DNA of 64,000 bases from Paenibacillus sp. 453mf (GCF_900116105.1 NZ_FPAC01000001.1:1540862-1604861), one strand, 5' to 3'. Counted from the stretch's first letter, positions 16,511 through 26,569 are shown. The notes: generated by a model from the sequence alone, not told the origin. A program made the numbers and translations.

Positions 16511-17686
16511 TTAAGATACAGGCTGCTGCACGGCGCGTAATGCATTAATGCGGCCATGCGCCCAGAAGGTGCCGGTACCTGCAATCGGATCACAGGTAAA
16601 TACGATACAATCTCTAACGTTGGTATTGGATCTGCCCTGAGCTGCAAGCAGAGCTGCAAGTCCTGAAACGAGAGGTGTAGCCATAGAAGTACCGCTTAAA
16701 TAGGCAAAGCTGCTGCCGAGATAAGTGGACAATATTTGGTCACCAGGCGCAGCTACATCGACCCATGCACCATAATTGGAAAAAGCCGACTTCACATCGG
16801 ACGCATTCGTTGATGCCACCGCGACGACGCCAGGGAGATAGGCCGGATACATCGGCGTTGTCGTATTATCGTTACCGGCTGCTGCAATAACAACAGCTCC
16901 ACGATCCCAGGCATATTGCACAGCAGCTTGAAGAAACGAATCATTGGCCGGCGATCCCAGACTGAGGTTCACGACATGTGCCCCATTGTTCGCTGCATAC
17001 ACAATGCCATTAGCGACACTGGATAATAATCCATTGCCACTGTTATCCAAGGAGCGGATGGGAATGATGGAGGCCAGCGGAGCCATACCGGCAATACCGA
17101 CTCCATTGTTTGTTGAAGCGGCAGCGATGCCGGCGACATGCGTTCCGTGCCCATTCCCATCGCTGGTATTAGGATCCCAATCGACATAGTCATATCCAGG
17201 AAGTAATTTCCCGGCGAGCTCAGGATGGTCAGGCTGAACGCCAGTATCTACGATCGCTATTCTTATGGCAGGAGAGCTCTGGCTGATGTCCCAAGCAGCA
17301 GGAGCCAGTACCTTCTGCGGAGCATATTGATAACCTGGGAAGAAGGGATCATTCGGAGTATATAGGGCTTTGTACACATGATTGGGTTCAGCTGATTCAA
17401 TCAGTTTATGCTTACTATATGTTTTGAGCATTTTACGCATTTTTCGTTTAGATGCAATTCGATAGAATCCCAGATCCTCGTAGTAATCTATAACCGTACA
17501 TTTTGTTTTTTTGTACAGAGCGTTCATCTCATCCTGTGATGTGCCCTCAACAAACTTGATAATCAGCTCATTTGGCGCATGAGGATGGAATTTGCTGTCC
17601 GCCCGTTTATCCAGATATCGAAACGTGATGGTTGAGAGCACAATCACAGCGGCTGCTAATAATTCAAATCCTAGCCACATAATCAT
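16511..17686 (-). CDS. S8 family (thermitase-like) serine protease
   Basis: A subtilisin-type protease of 391 residues. An N-terminal hydrophobic helix (residues 3-22) could be a signal anchor. An inhibitor-like prodomain follows (residues 35-110, including ELIIKFVEGTSQDEMNALYK). The catalytic domain has all three residues: Asp in IAIVDTGVQPDHPE, His in GNGHGTHVAGIAA and Ser in LSGTSMATPLVSG; the oxyanion Asn is in IAAAGNDN. Length and motifs match thermitase-like enzymes exported by Bacillota. There is no SLH or other wall-binding domain. It is monocistronic and diverges from the epimerase gene. The ATG is preceded by GAGGAGGAATG on the minus strand. Confidence 0.93.
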   Translation of the reverse strand: MIMWLGFELLAAAVIVLSTITFRYLDKRADSKFHPHAPNELIIKFVEGTSQDEMNALYKKTKCTVIDYYEDLGFYRIASKRKMRKMLKTYSKHKLIESAEPNHVYKALYTPNDPFFPGYQYAPQKVLAPAAWDISQSSPAIRIAIVDTGVQPDHPELAGKLLPGYDYVDWDPNTSDGNGHGTHVAGIAAASTNNGVGIAGMAPLASIIPIRSLDNSGNGLLSSVANGIVYAANNGAHVVNLSLGSPANDSFLQAAVQYAWDRGAVVIAAAGNDNTTTPMYPAYLPGVVAVASTNASDVKSAFSNYGAWVDVAAPGDQILSTYLGSSFAYLSGTSMATPLVSGLAALLAAQGRSNTNVRDCIVFTCDPIAGTGTFWAHGRINALRAVQQPVS

Positions 17687-17801
17687 TCCTCCTCTATGAA
17701 ATCAGTGATAGACTTGGAATATCATATGTGTTTATAGTGCTAAGGCTTGGACTTCACGGTAACTTGATATTTTAATCGTGTTAGGGATGGAGGACATAAT
17801 T

Positions 17802-18683
17802 ATGAAGAAGATCTTGATACTTGGCGGAACGCGATTTTTTGGAAAAAGACTTGTGGAATATCTGCTGCACGAGGGGAAATCAGAAATTACGGTAGCAACA
17901 CGAGGAAATACGCCTCTTCCCTTTGGAGAAGAAGTGAGACATCTCATCGTTGATCGCGAGGTCGAAGAGCAGCTACGATTAGCCGCCGGAAGAGAAGCGT
18001 GGGATCTCGTATACGATAATATTTGTTACTCTCCAGATGCAGCCAAGGATGCGGTGAAGGTGTTTGATGGCAGAACGAATAAGTATATTTTTACATCCAG
18101 CTTATCCGTCTACGACGCAGGAGTTAAGGATGCTTTTGAGGAAGCGGATTTTGATCCTTCGACTTATACGATTCAGCAGGGCAGACACGACCGCTTTACA
18201 TATCAGGAGGGCAAAAGGCAGGCCGAAGCTGTATTTATCCAGCAAGCTTCTTTTCCAGTCGTGTGTGTACGGTTTCCCATTGTACTCGGAACCGATGATT
18301 ACACGAAACGTCTGCATTTCCATGTGGATCGCATTAGAGAAGACCGGCCAATTGGCCTGCCTAATCTGAATGCCCGAATGGGCTTTATACAATCAGAGGA
18401 AGCCGCACGCTTTCTGGCTTGGGCAGGAGAATCCAGCATTACCGGTCCTGTAAACGCGGCATCCAATCATACCATTTCTCTTGGAGAATTAATAAAGCTG
18501 ATTGAAACGAAGGCAGGCAAGAAGGCTCTGCTAACGAAAGAGGCCGGTGAGGATGCTGCTTCTCCATTCGGAGTGGATGCCTCCTGGTATATGAACACGA
18601 ATAAAGCGGCCGAAGCCGGGTTTGAATTTGAAGATTTGAATGAGTGGCTTCCTAAGCTGGTGGATCAGCTTGTCCTTGATTAA
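17802..18683 (+). CDS. NAD-dependent epimerase/dehydratase (extended SDR)
   Basis: A protein of about 293 residues with the Rossmann motif ILILGGTRFFGKRLVEYLL, in which the usual GxxGxxG is GGTRFFG, as in a large group of Bacillus/Paenibacillus SDR-like proteins. The active-site Tyr-x-x-x-Lys is visible as FTYQEGKRQAE, and SSLSVYDAG carries the preceding serine. The substrate is probably a nucleotide sugar or related compound but cannot be specified. The ATG at 17802 is preceded by TGGAGGACAT; the earlier in-frame starts add no conserved sequence. Confidence 0.88.
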   Translation: MKKILILGGTRFFGKRLVEYLLHEGKSEITVATRGNTPLPFGEEVRHLIVDREVEEQLRLAAGREAWDLVYDNICYSPDAAKDAVKVFDGRTNKYIFTSSLSVYDAGVKDAFEEADFDPSTYTIQQGRHDRFTYQEGKRQAEAVFIQQASFPVVCVRFPIVLGTDDYTKRLHFHVDRIREDRPIGLPNLNARMGFIQSEEAARFLAWAGESSITGPVNAASNHTISLGELIKLIETKAGKKALLTKEAGEDAASPFGVDASWYMNTNKAAEAGFEFEDLNEWLPKLVDQLVLD

Positions 18684-18711
18684 TTCCGAATATTGAGTAT
18701 AGGACGCTAAT

Positions 18712-18758
18712 AAAAAGAACACTTCTGGTGCATATTGCAACCAGAAGTGTTCTTTCTT
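18712..18758. terminator. Bidirectional terminator between epimerase and SLH hydrolase
   Basis: AAAGAACACTTCTGG and its exact complement CCAGAAGTGTTCTTT are separated by 12 bases, with A and T runs on the outer sides. It serves two convergent genes. Confidence 0.92.
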
Positions 18759-18769
18759 AACTATTTGAT

Positions 18770-20893
18770 TTATTCGTCACCTGAAGACGCTTCTGCCTGA
18801 GCTTGCTCTGAAGCCAAGGCTGCCGCGATCTGATCTGTCGGCTGTGTTAACAATTTATAAATAAGAGCTGCATTTTCTTGTACATTCATCGGTTTCATGG
18901 ACTGATAGTCGACAGAACCATCAGGATTAACTTCTACTTCCGGTCCATAAATACCAAGCCCGATCATCATCTTGACCGCAGGAGCTGCCCATTCGCTTGT
19001 GTTGCCAGACAGCTCAACCTCTGTAAAAAGTTCATCTGGATACTGTGCTTTATAGATTCTCCACAGCATCACAGCTGCTTCCTGGCGTTTAATGGCTTGA
19101 TTTGGTTTAAATTGCTGTGCTTCACTCAGCATCCCAATTTCCAGAGCAGTTTGGATATAGCCAGCGGAAGGATGCTGTGACCAATCCGTTCCTTCTGCAG
19201 GTGTCGTTTTACTAGCTGGGATGTTGCTGACCTTCAAGATCTCCTCAACAAATTCAGCCCGTGTAACGATATGCTTCGGGTTAACAGACGTACTTGCGTC
19301 ATTCGGATAATAGCCTAATGACTGAAGAGCGTATAAGGATTCAGCATAGGGACTGCTAGGACTTACATCTCTGAAACCAACAGGTGTTACCCCTTTGCGT
19401 TCATAACCCATTGGATTAAGGTAGGGCTCTTTCAAATATATGCTGCCAACCGTATGCTCTTTAAAAGCGGTAAACTGGCCGCTTATCTCATCGACAAACA
19501 GATGTTCCTCTACTTGGGTAAGAGTACGTGGTCCAAGAAAAGCATCCTCGATCGTCATCTTGCCTGCTTGCTCCTCCGTACCTGAGACGGAGCTGACGAT
19601 TGTGCTTAGACGCAGATCGGCATACAAACCGGTATAACGCTGAAGCTCATCCGCGGATTGAGGCTCATAATCGTCAAATTCGGCTGCCTTGGCATATTGA
19701 GGGAAAAATTCATTGATAAAAGCAGGATAGAACAGGTTCCGAAGTGCGCCCGTCTGATTATAGGTAAGGAAGACACCAGTATTTTGCTCAGGAATCAGGA
19801 AGAGATAAGAACTGAATCCCATCAGATCTCCAGCCTTCGTAATAATCTTCGAACTGCTTCCCGCTCCAGGGAGCTGCATTGCAGCTTCAAATCCATAGGT
19901 TGTGTCCGGTAGAAGTGGATGGATCGCCGAACGATAAATCTCCATACTATTTACAGTCGATTCCGAAAGAATTCGGTTATCATCAGTTGTCCCGCCGTTT
20001 AGGAAGGCAATCATAAATTGGCTGATATCTTCAGCTGTCGTTAACATTCCCCCATGAGGCATTGGATTCGGAGATATCGCGTATACGTCTATTGGATTTT
20101 TCACTGCATCGTAACCGGTTGCAAGTTGTTCTTTGAACTTGTCTGTAAGCAGGAAGCTGCTATTCTCCATACCTAGCGGTTTAAAGATGTGTTCTTGCAT
20201 ATAATCCTCGTACTCTTGACCGCTCACCTCTTGAACGACAAGCCCCAATAAAAGTGAGGCGAAATTATCATACATATAAGAGCTCCCCGGTTCGCGAACA
20301 ACAGGAGGCATATGCTCTTGAACATAATCCTCAATGGATATGTATTTATCAAAATCCGTATGAATATCTTCCTGCTGAGGATCCCGGATCTCAAATCCTG
20401 TCGTATGTGTCAGCAAATGCTCAATAGTCACCGGTTTGTCATAAGGGTTATCGAATTCGAGGTCCGTTACATATTGCTCAAAATCAGCTTTCAAGTCGAG
20501 CTTTCCTTGTTCAACCAGCTGCATCGCTGCCACAGCATTAAATGTCTTGGATACAGAGGCTACACGAAAAGCGGTTTCTTCCGGATCTACCTTCGTTTGT
20601 GCTGCAAGGTCAGAATATCCGTAGCCTTCTTGTGCAACGACTTTGCCGTCTTTAACAATAACAATGGAAGCTCCAACATATTGTGCCATTGCCTCAGGTG
20701 AATTAAAGAACTCATCCAGGAACACGGATGCTGTTTCCGAATTCAGCACCTTAACCTGCTGAGCTTGCTCTGCTGCAGCCGTTTGCTCTACAGCCAGAGC
20801 AGGCGGGGCAACAGACCCTAGTACAAGCACTGAAGCGAGAAATACGCTGGACAGTGATTTTACATGCTTGTGCAGGGTGAACTTGAATACCAT
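18770..20893 (-). CDS. Beta-lactamase-fold serine hydrolase with C-terminal SLH domains
   Basis: An exported surface protein of 707 residues. A signal peptide (about residues 1-35: VFLASVLVLGSVAPPALA) is followed by a class C beta-lactamase/esterase-like domain. The S-x-x-K nucleophile is SVSK near residue 114, the Y-x-N motif is YDN in SSYMYDNFASLLLG, and PHGGMLTTAEDISQFM is typical of the family. The last 180 residues hold S-layer homology segments (FRDVSPSSPYAESLYALQSL, HIVTRAEFVEEILKVS, AIKRQEAAVMLWRIYK), which tether the protein to pyruvylated wall polymer. The substrate may be a peptidoglycan peptide or an ester. It is monocistronic. Confidence 0.92.
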   Translation of the reverse strand: MVFKFTLHKHVKSLSSVFLASVLVLGSVAPPALAVEQTAAAEQAQQVKVLNSETASVFLDEFFNSPEAMAQYVGASIVIVKDGKVVAQEGYGYSDLAAQTKVDPEETAFRVASVSKTFNAVAAMQLVEQGKLDLKADFEQYVTDLEFDNPYDKPVTIEHLLTHTTGFEIRDPQQEDIHTDFDKYISIEDYVQEHMPPVVREPGSSYMYDNFASLLLGLVVQEVSGQEYEDYMQEHIFKPLGMENSSFLLTDKFKEQLATGYDAVKNPIDVYAISPNPMPHGGMLTTAEDISQFMIAFLNGGTTDDNRILSESTVNSMEIYRSAIHPLLPDTTYGFEAAMQLPGAGSSSKIITKAGDLMGFSSYLFLIPEQNTGVFLTYNQTGALRNLFYPAFINEFFPQYAKAAEFDDYEPQSADELQRYTGLYADLRLSTIVSSVSGTEEQAGKMTIEDAFLGPRTLTQVEEHLFVDEISGQFTAFKEHTVGSIYLKEPYLNPMGYERKGVTPVGFRDVSPSSPYAESLYALQSLGYYPNDASTSVNPKHIVTRAEFVEEILKVSNIPASKTTPAEGTDWSQHPSAGYIQTALEIGMLSEAQQFKPNQAIKRQEAAVMLWRIYKAQYPDELFTEVELSGNTSEWAAPAVKMMIGLGIYGPEVEVNPDGSVDYQSMKPMNVQENAALIYKLLTQPTDQIAAALASEQAQAEASSGDE

Positions 20894-21013
20894 GAAATCA
20901 CTCCTTATTTCAATTTTTGATCATCTGGAAATATAAGGAATCCTACTCATTATAACAGAGCCATGTTAGAAGAAGGGGAGAATTATTTGAATATTGTTGG
21001 GTGCGGGATAAAT

Positions 21014-21054
21014 AAAAAAAGGATAAACGCAATGGTGCTAACGTTCATCCTTTG
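21014..21054 (-). terminator. Terminator of the small membrane protein gene
   Basis: Read on the minus strand, AAAGGATGAACG pairs with CGTTTATCCTTT and is followed by T residues. The stop codon of the upstream small gene falls just inside the loop. Confidence 0.85.
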
Positions 21055-21211
21055 TCAGATATACAGAACCGCATAACAGAATCATAGTGAAGAAGAACAG
21101 AAACATAATAAAGATAAGCAAGAGCGCAGGCCGATTCATATGCATCACAATCATCGGACCCATCAGTCCAGTCATCATCCCACTTGTTATACCGGTAATT
21201 ATTGTTTGCAT
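21038..21211 (-). CDS. Small membrane protein of unknown function (57 residues)
   Basis: The translation begins MQTIITGITSGMMTGLMGPM and continues with a strong second helix (LLLIFIMFLFFFTMILLCGS) and a charged end (TKDER). Two helices in a hairpin are predicted. A GGAAGG sits seven bases before the ATG at 21211, and an intrinsic terminator overlaps the stop codon, which together argue for a real gene. The frame is also open 12 codons further upstream to 21247, but without a ribosome binding site. The family is not recognised. Confidence 0.6.
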   Translation of the reverse strand: MQTIITGITSGMMTGLMGPMIVMHMNRPALLLIFIMFLFFFTMILLCGSVYLTKDER

Positions 21212-21336
21212 GTCGATCAGCCTTCCGAAAATAAATCCTGCCAGCATGGGAATTTGATTCGTTTTATACTATATTACGTACATTTCAAAATATGAGACCC
21301 GTTGCGGTTACCTTCACTGAAGTTGGGTTCTGTTCT

Positions 21337-21401
21337 GAATCTTTCTCATATTTCACATACACTCTTGATTAAAGCAGCTTAAGGAATTATGAAATGAATT
21401 C
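21337..21401 (+). mobile_element. MITE-like element, copy 2 (short, 65 bp)
   Basis: It ends on the right in TTATGAAATGAATTC and starts with an imperfect GAATCTTTCTCATA. It contains the shared core CTCTTGATTAAAGCAGCTTAA. The promoter TTGATT (21365-21370), 17 bp, TATGAA (21388-21393) faces the downstream ABC operon. Most of the left half seen in copy 1 is absent. Confidence 0.65.
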
Positions 21402-21538
21402 AGATTGGGATTATAATTATTTTTTACCTAGGAATGGATGTTCCTTTCATGTAGACTTATAAATGATTTAACGGCAAATGACCTTGGGTCAAATGAAAAT
21501 AAGAGATACATATTTGTGTGTAGATGGGGGTGGGCACT

Positions 21539-23284
21539 GTGCCCAAGAAAGAGAAATTATCTATGTCATGGCTGCTGAGGTACCTCAAGCCAGTCAAAGG
21601 ACGACTGCTCTTGCTGCTTGTAATGCTGCTGACATCAACCGGTTTGCAGCTAGTGAATCCGCAAATTGTGCAGCGGTTTATTGACATAGCAGCAGGAGGG
21701 GGAATGCTCACAGCTCTATTTCAGCTGGCAGGCATATACCTAGTTGTAGCTGTCGTAAATCAGCTTATCACCGTAGCCGTCAGCTATTTCGGTAATGATG
21801 TATCCTGGCGTGCAACCAATCAGCTGCGCGGTGATCTTTTGAAGCACTGCCTCCGGCTTGATATGAAGTTTCATAATGTGAGAACACCAGGTGAGATGAT
21901 TGAGCGGGTAGATGGAGATGTTACAGCCATTTCCAATTTTTTTGCTATGTTTATCGTCCAGGTAGTCGGCAGCTTCGTATTACTCGCTGGAATCTTGGGA
22001 TTCATGTTCACGATTAACGTGCCTATCGCACTGGTCATGACGGCATTTACGTTGTTATCGATCTTATTCATGGTCATTATCCGCAATCTTGGTGTCCGAT
22101 CCTCCAAGGATGAGAGGGAAGTCAGCGCTTCTCTATTCGGTTTGATTGAAGAGCGGATTGCCGGAATCGAAGATGTTCAGGCTAATGGTCACGTTCCTTA
22201 TGTCATGAATCGATTTCATCGGCTGATGCGCTCCGTGTTTCTTAAGGGAAGAAGAGCCTGGATGCTTCGGGTCATACCTTGGAATACAACGGTCATTCTG
22301 TTTGCACTAGCGGTGACTGCGGTCCTGCTCATCGGAGTGCATTATTACATGTCCGGAGCAATTACACTCGGTACACTGTACCTCATCTATCAATATACTC
22401 AGATGCTGAACGAACCTATTGAAATCTTGGGAGATCAAATTCAAGAATTTCAAAAAGCAAAATCTGGTATGCTGCGTTCAAGAGAACTGTTGTCCTTACG
22501 TAGTGAAATTATAGAAGGCGTTGAAGCTGAGCTTCCGGAAGGACCTTTGGGTCTGGAATTTGAGCATGTTCACTTCAGCTATAACGAAGACAAACCGATA
22601 CTTTCCGACATTCATTTCGAATTGAAGCCGGGAGAACTGTTAGGGATTATCGGCCGGACTGGGAGCGGTAAATCCAGCCTCAGCCGAACACTGCTAAGGT
22701 TATACAATATTAACAGCGGCGTTATACGCGTAGGTGGTGTAGATATTACCAAGCTGTCTCTGCCTGCGCTGTATAGACGGGTAGGGATGGTTACACAGGA
22801 TGTACAGCTGTTTGATGGAACACTTCGTGAGAACTTGACGCTGTTTAATCATGAAATCACGGACGATGAAATATTGCATAAAACGGAGCAATTAGGTCTA
22901 AGCAGATGGATTGAAGCTCAGCCTAACGGACTCGATACGCATCTCAATACGGGAGGTACATCTTTATCCGCAGGTGAGGCTCAATTGTTTGCATTAACCC
23001 GGGTATTCCTTACTAAACCAAGCTTAGTAATCCTTGATGAACCATCTTCGAGGCTGGATGCGGCAACAGAGACCATGCTTCAGTCCGCAGTAGATCAGAT
23101 GATGAAGGAATGTACCGGAATTATGATTGCTCACCGGCTTGCTACACTGAGTCAAGTGGACAAAATTATGGTGCTGGGGGATGGCAGGATACTGGAGTTT
23201 GGAGAACGGGATGAACTCGCGAGAAATCCAGCCTCCCATTATGCAAGACTGCTCGTTACAGGCAGAGAGGAGGAACTGGCATGA
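21539..23284 (+). CDS. Heterodimeric ABC exporter, subunit 1
   Basis: A fused membrane/ATPase protein of about 581 residues. Six helices lie in residues 15-310. The ATPase has Walker A GIIGRTGSGKSSLSR, Q-loop GMVTQDVQLFDG, an altered signature LSAGEAQLFALTR (standard is LSGGQ), Walker B LVILDEPSSRLD and H-loop AHR. It pairs with the next gene, which overlaps it by 4 bp. This resembles BmrCD/YheIH-type multidrug exporters. The GTG at 21539 follows GGGGGTGG; the ATG at 21524 has no ribosome binding site. Transcription may start from repeat copy 2 about 140 bases upstream. Confidence 0.9.
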   Translation: MPKKEKLSMSWLLRYLKPVKGRLLLLLVMLLTSTGLQLVNPQIVQRFIDIAAGGGMLTALFQLAGIYLVVAVVNQLITVAVSYFGNDVSWRATNQLRGDLLKHCLRLDMKFHNVRTPGEMIERVDGDVTAISNFFAMFIVQVVGSFVLLAGILGFMFTINVPIALVMTAFTLLSILFMVIIRNLGVRSSKDEREVSASLFGLIEERIAGIEDVQANGHVPYVMNRFHRLMRSVFLKGRRAWMLRVIPWNTTVILFALAVTAVLLIGVHYYMSGAITLGTLYLIYQYTQMLNEPIEILGDQIQEFQKAKSGMLRSRELLSLRSEIIEGVEAELPEGPLGLEFEHVHFSYNEDKPILSDIHFELKPGELLGIIGRTGSGKSSLSRTLLRLYNINSGVIRVGGVDITKLSLPALYRRVGMVTQDVQLFDGTLRENLTLFNHEITDDEILHKTEQLGLSRWIEAQPNGLDTHLNTGGTSLSAGEAQLFALTRVFLTKPSLVILDEPSSRLDAATETMLQSAVDQMMKECTGIMIAHRLATLSQVDKIMVLGDGRILEFGERDELARNPASHYARLLVTGREEELA

Positions 23285-25053
23285 CAGTAGCGGGCTTTAT
23301 CAGTAAGCTTTTTCGATTCAAGCCATTCTTGTTTATAATCAATGGCCTCTTATGGTGCATGTTCCATTCGCTTCCGCTTATTATCGGTCTTGCCATGCAG
23401 TGGTTCTTCGACCGGGCAGCTGCTGCGAATACGAACGATTATTTGTGGCTTGCCGTACCGCTGCTTCTTATGGTTGCTGTAAGAATCACGAGAGTAGGAA
23501 CAATGCTCATCGCCTTCTATGAATGGGTAACTTATATTTTTCATATCCAAGCCATTCTGCGAACGAATATGCTGGCGGGAATTATGCGATGGCCAGGGCG
23601 GAATCTGCCTGCTTCCCCTGGGGAAGCGATGAGTCGTTTTCGTGATGATGTGAATGAGGTTGTAGAATATGTGGAATCCTGGGTTGATTTCTGGGGAATG
23701 TTCGTATTTGCTGTCGTTTCGGTTTCTATCATGGCAAGCATCAATTGGAAGATTACATTAGTTGCTGTACTGCCGTTAATCATCGTCACACTGCTGAACA
23801 ATCTCTCTGGCAATCGAGCACGCAGATACGGCCAGCAGAATCAGGAAGCGACCGGACGAATTACAAGCTTTATTGCCGAAACCTTCGGGGCCGTTCAAGC
23901 ATTGAAGCTGGGTCAGGCAGAAGATCATGTGCATGCACGATTTATGAAGCTGAACGAAGACCGCCGGCAGGCAGCGCTTAAGGATAACTTATTTAAGCAA
24001 TGGATGAGATCCTTGAATCAGCACATTTTAAGTATTTGCACAGGATTCATCCTTCTGATGTGCGCAGCCGAGATGAGAAATGGCAATTTTACGGTTGGAG
24101 ATTTCGCGCTATTTACAACCTATCTAACAAACATTGGATTTAGTATCTCGTTGTTCGGTTATATGGTGTTCCAGCACAAGCGCCTTAAGGTGTCCTATGA
24201 TCGAATGCGTATGTTGTTCCGCCCAGGTGAAGAGGACCGGATTATGGATCATCGTGAAATATATCTGTATGAGGATCCTCCCGAAATACCCGTAATAAGC
24301 AAGGATCGAACGGAGAAGCTGCGAGAGGTCACGATCCGTAATCTCAGCTATCAATATCCGAATTCAAATAATGGAATCAAGGATGTAAATCTGCAGTTGA
24401 AGCGAGGTCAATTCCTTGTCATTACAGGTCGGATCGGTTCAGGTAAATCCACCTTGGTTCGAGCTATGCTCGGATTGCTTTCTAAGCAAGAAGGATCGAT
24501 TCGCTGGAATGGAGCAGAGATCGATCCGGCTCAGTTCTTAACACCGCCAAGAGCGGCCTATACACCGCAAGTGCCGCGCTTGTTCAGCGATACCTTGAAG
24601 GAAAATATCGTTCAGGGAAAACGTACAAGTGTGGAAGCCTCGCTCGAGCGTGCAATGAATCTGGCTGTAATGAATAAAGATGTAGGTGATCTGGAGAAGG
24701 GACTCGACACACTTGTTGGACCAAGAGGCGTGATGTTGTCCGGCGGTCAAATTCAGCGGGCAGCCACAGCGCGCATGCTGATGACAGACTCAGATCTGTA
24801 TATATTTGATGATCTCTCCAGCGCATTGGACGTTGAAACCGAGCAGCAGGTGTGGGATGGACTGTTTAAGGAAGAGGATGTGACCTGCATCGCCGTCTCT
24901 CACCGAAGAGCAGCCTTGTCTAAGGCGGATCATATTATCGTGATGAAGGATGGACGAATTGAAGCTGAAGGCAGCCTTAATGAACTGTTAGAGAGCTGTG
25001 AAGAAATGCAGCTGTTATGGCAGGGAGAACATACACCTGTAAAAGTATCATAG
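23281..25053 (+). CDS. Heterodimeric ABC exporter, subunit 2
   Basis: A protein of 590 residues with six helices and a C-terminal ATPase. Walker A is GRIGSGKST, the signature LSGGQIQRAATAR is canonical, and Walker B is LYIFDDLSSALD, where Asp replaces the catalytic Glu. With the altered signature of subunit 1, this marks the usual split of heterodimeric exporters into one degenerate and one active ATP site. The ATGA overlap with subunit 1 shows translational coupling. Likely a multidrug or lipid exporter; the substrate is unknown. A terminator follows 55 bases downstream. Confidence 0.9.
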   Translation: MTVAGFISKLFRFKPFLFIINGLLWCMFHSLPLIIGLAMQWFFDRAAAANTNDYLWLAVPLLLMVAVRITRVGTMLIAFYEWVTYIFHIQAILRTNMLAGIMRWPGRNLPASPGEAMSRFRDDVNEVVEYVESWVDFWGMFVFAVVSVSIMASINWKITLVAVLPLIIVTLLNNLSGNRARRYGQQNQEATGRITSFIAETFGAVQALKLGQAEDHVHARFMKLNEDRRQAALKDNLFKQWMRSLNQHILSICTGFILLMCAAEMRNGNFTVGDFALFTTYLTNIGFSISLFGYMVFQHKRLKVSYDRMRMLFRPGEEDRIMDHREIYLYEDPPEIPVISKDRTEKLREVTIRNLSYQYPNSNNGIKDVNLQLKRGQFLVITGRIGSGKSTLVRAMLGLLSKQEGSIRWNGAEIDPAQFLTPPRAAYTPQVPRLFSDTLKENIVQGKRTSVEASLERAMNLAVMNKDVGDLEKGLDTLVGPRGVMLSGGQIQRAATARMLMTDSDLYIFDDLSSALDVETEQQVWDGLFKEEDVTCIAVSHRRAALSKADHIIVMKDGRIEAEGSLNELLESCEEMQLLWQGEHTPVKVS

Positions 25054-25107
25054 ATAAAATCATTTCATATTTCCTACGAGTTATAAATTTGATTCGCTAT
25101 GATGTGC

Positions 25108-25141
25108 AAAAACACCTTTGGAGGATTCCAAAGGTGTTTTT
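25108..25141. terminator. Bidirectional terminator after the ABC operon
   Basis: AAAAACACCTTTGG and CCAAAGGTGTTTTT form a perfect 14-bp stem with a six-base loop. Confidence 0.93.
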
Positions 25142-25188
25142 GATATCTGTACGTGGTTTCAACGTGCAGCCAGCAGATTCACACATTA

Positions 25189-26295
25189 TTATCGTGCAGC
25201 TGCAAAAGGATCCGTTCCTTCAGGCAGCATATCTGCAAAACTGAATGTATAGGTTGGGAACCCATCGGCGTAGGATGCAATCTCATACAGTTGGAAGAAC
25301 ACCGTAAGCCCGCTCTCGGATACATAGAAATCGGGATCTTCCTTCAACCCATTAAATCCAAAGTCATATTTGTCCGCAGCTGTTTGCTTCTTCAGCATTT
25401 GATCCAGCTTCTTCTTGGCAGCATCTGAAGAATGAAGCAGATCGTCAATTGTCAGCTGCTGTCCATCCTTGAGAGAGAAAGTAAAGCCTTCACGGTAAGT
25501 CATTCCATGAGCACCACCTACATATTCATACAAGTCAGAGGCTATGCTGAGCACACCCTCCCGGTTAAAGGTGACGAGGAAGGTTCCGTGGAATTCGTAA
25601 GGCTGCTCAAACTCCGAATCCCGCTCTGTTGCTTTTTTCTTCGCTTCTGCTGCGAAAGCTTCTGCCTTATCTTTGAATGTTTTGTTTATAGATTCCTGCG
25701 CTTCTTTATTTGCGAGACCATTTAGTTTTGGATAACGGATGTTGATGGTTGCATTATTGTTACTGTCTGAGATCGTTTCCGAAGAGATGCTGACCTTATT
25801 CTGCTGCTGCTTTTTCAGCGTTAGTGTTTTGGCTGATGAGTTATAAGAGCCCTGAAAACCTAAATACTCCTTCAGCACTCTATATGGGACATACAGCTTT
25901 CCATTAATATTTTTGGCTTCATACTGGATACTGTTGTTGCCGATATAACGTTCATTTATATAGGTACTGATGCCGTATTCGGACACTTCTAATCTCATCT
26001 GTGTGACTCCACTTCCGACCGTGTAGGTTTTAGTCCCATTCTTACCAGCTTTATAACTTAACGCAAGTCCAAAATCATCTCTTAACACCGAGATTGGAAT
26101 CATCGTGTTTCCGTTTACCAGCCTGCCTGGCGCAGAGAGAGTCTTGCCATTATATTTCATCACGACGTCTGAAGCTTTGACTGAAGTTGCGGCGGCAACG
26201 ACAGCTTCGGATTGCCCACTTAAAAAGCTCGCATTACCTACCAGGAGACCTGCGGACAAAATAGCTGCGGACCATTTCATGCTTTTCTTATTCAT
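25189..26295 (-). CDS. Exported stalk-domain protein with DUF4163/DUF3298 region
   Basis: A protein of 368 residues. A signal peptide (AILSAGLLVGNASFLSGQ) is followed by a copper-amine-oxidase N-terminal-like stalk domain at residues 45-160 (MIPISVLRDDFGLALSYK, KLYVPYRVLKEYLGF). The second half is a DUF4163/DUF3298 (RsiV-like) module at residues 170-360 with the GGAHGMTYREGFTFSLKDG and LTIDDLL motifs. Such proteins are common in Paenibacillus and sit outside the membrane; RsiV itself binds lysozyme, but no ligand can be claimed here. The start ATG follows GGGAGGAA on the minus strand. Confidence 0.85.
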   Translation of the reverse strand: MNKKSMKWSAAILSAGLLVGNASFLSGQSEAVVAAATSVKASDVVMKYNGKTLSAPGRLVNGNTMIPISVLRDDFGLALSYKAGKNGTKTYTVGSGVTQMRLEVSEYGISTYINERYIGNNSIQYEAKNINGKLYVPYRVLKEYLGFQGSYNSSAKTLTLKKQQQNKVSISSETISDSNNNATINIRYPKLNGLANKEAQESINKTFKDKAEAFAAEAKKKATERDSEFEQPYEFHGTFLVTFNREGVLSIASDLYEYVGGAHGMTYREGFTFSLKDGQQLTIDDLLHSSDAAKKKLDQMLKKQTAADKYDFGFNGLKEDPDFYVSESGLTVFFQLYEIASYADGFPTYTFSFADMLPEGTDPFAAAR

Positions 26296-26569
26296 TATTA
26301 TTCCTCCCTAATCTAAGCTGTAGCTCTTCTTATTATGTATTACCCAAAAATTCCTTTTTCTTCTTATAAGAGATAACTCTTATGTTGTAAGACAAGATTT
26401 ATTATAGGGAGGATATGAGGGGAAATGTTTACAGTCAGGGTTACAGTATTGTCGTCGAAATCAAGAGAATGGAGAGGATTTAGCAGTAATTAGTAAGCTC
26501 TGCGTGGATCGTTATTTCTTCAAACAGTACATTAATGTGCGAGAATCAGTGATCGAGCAGATGACAAAC

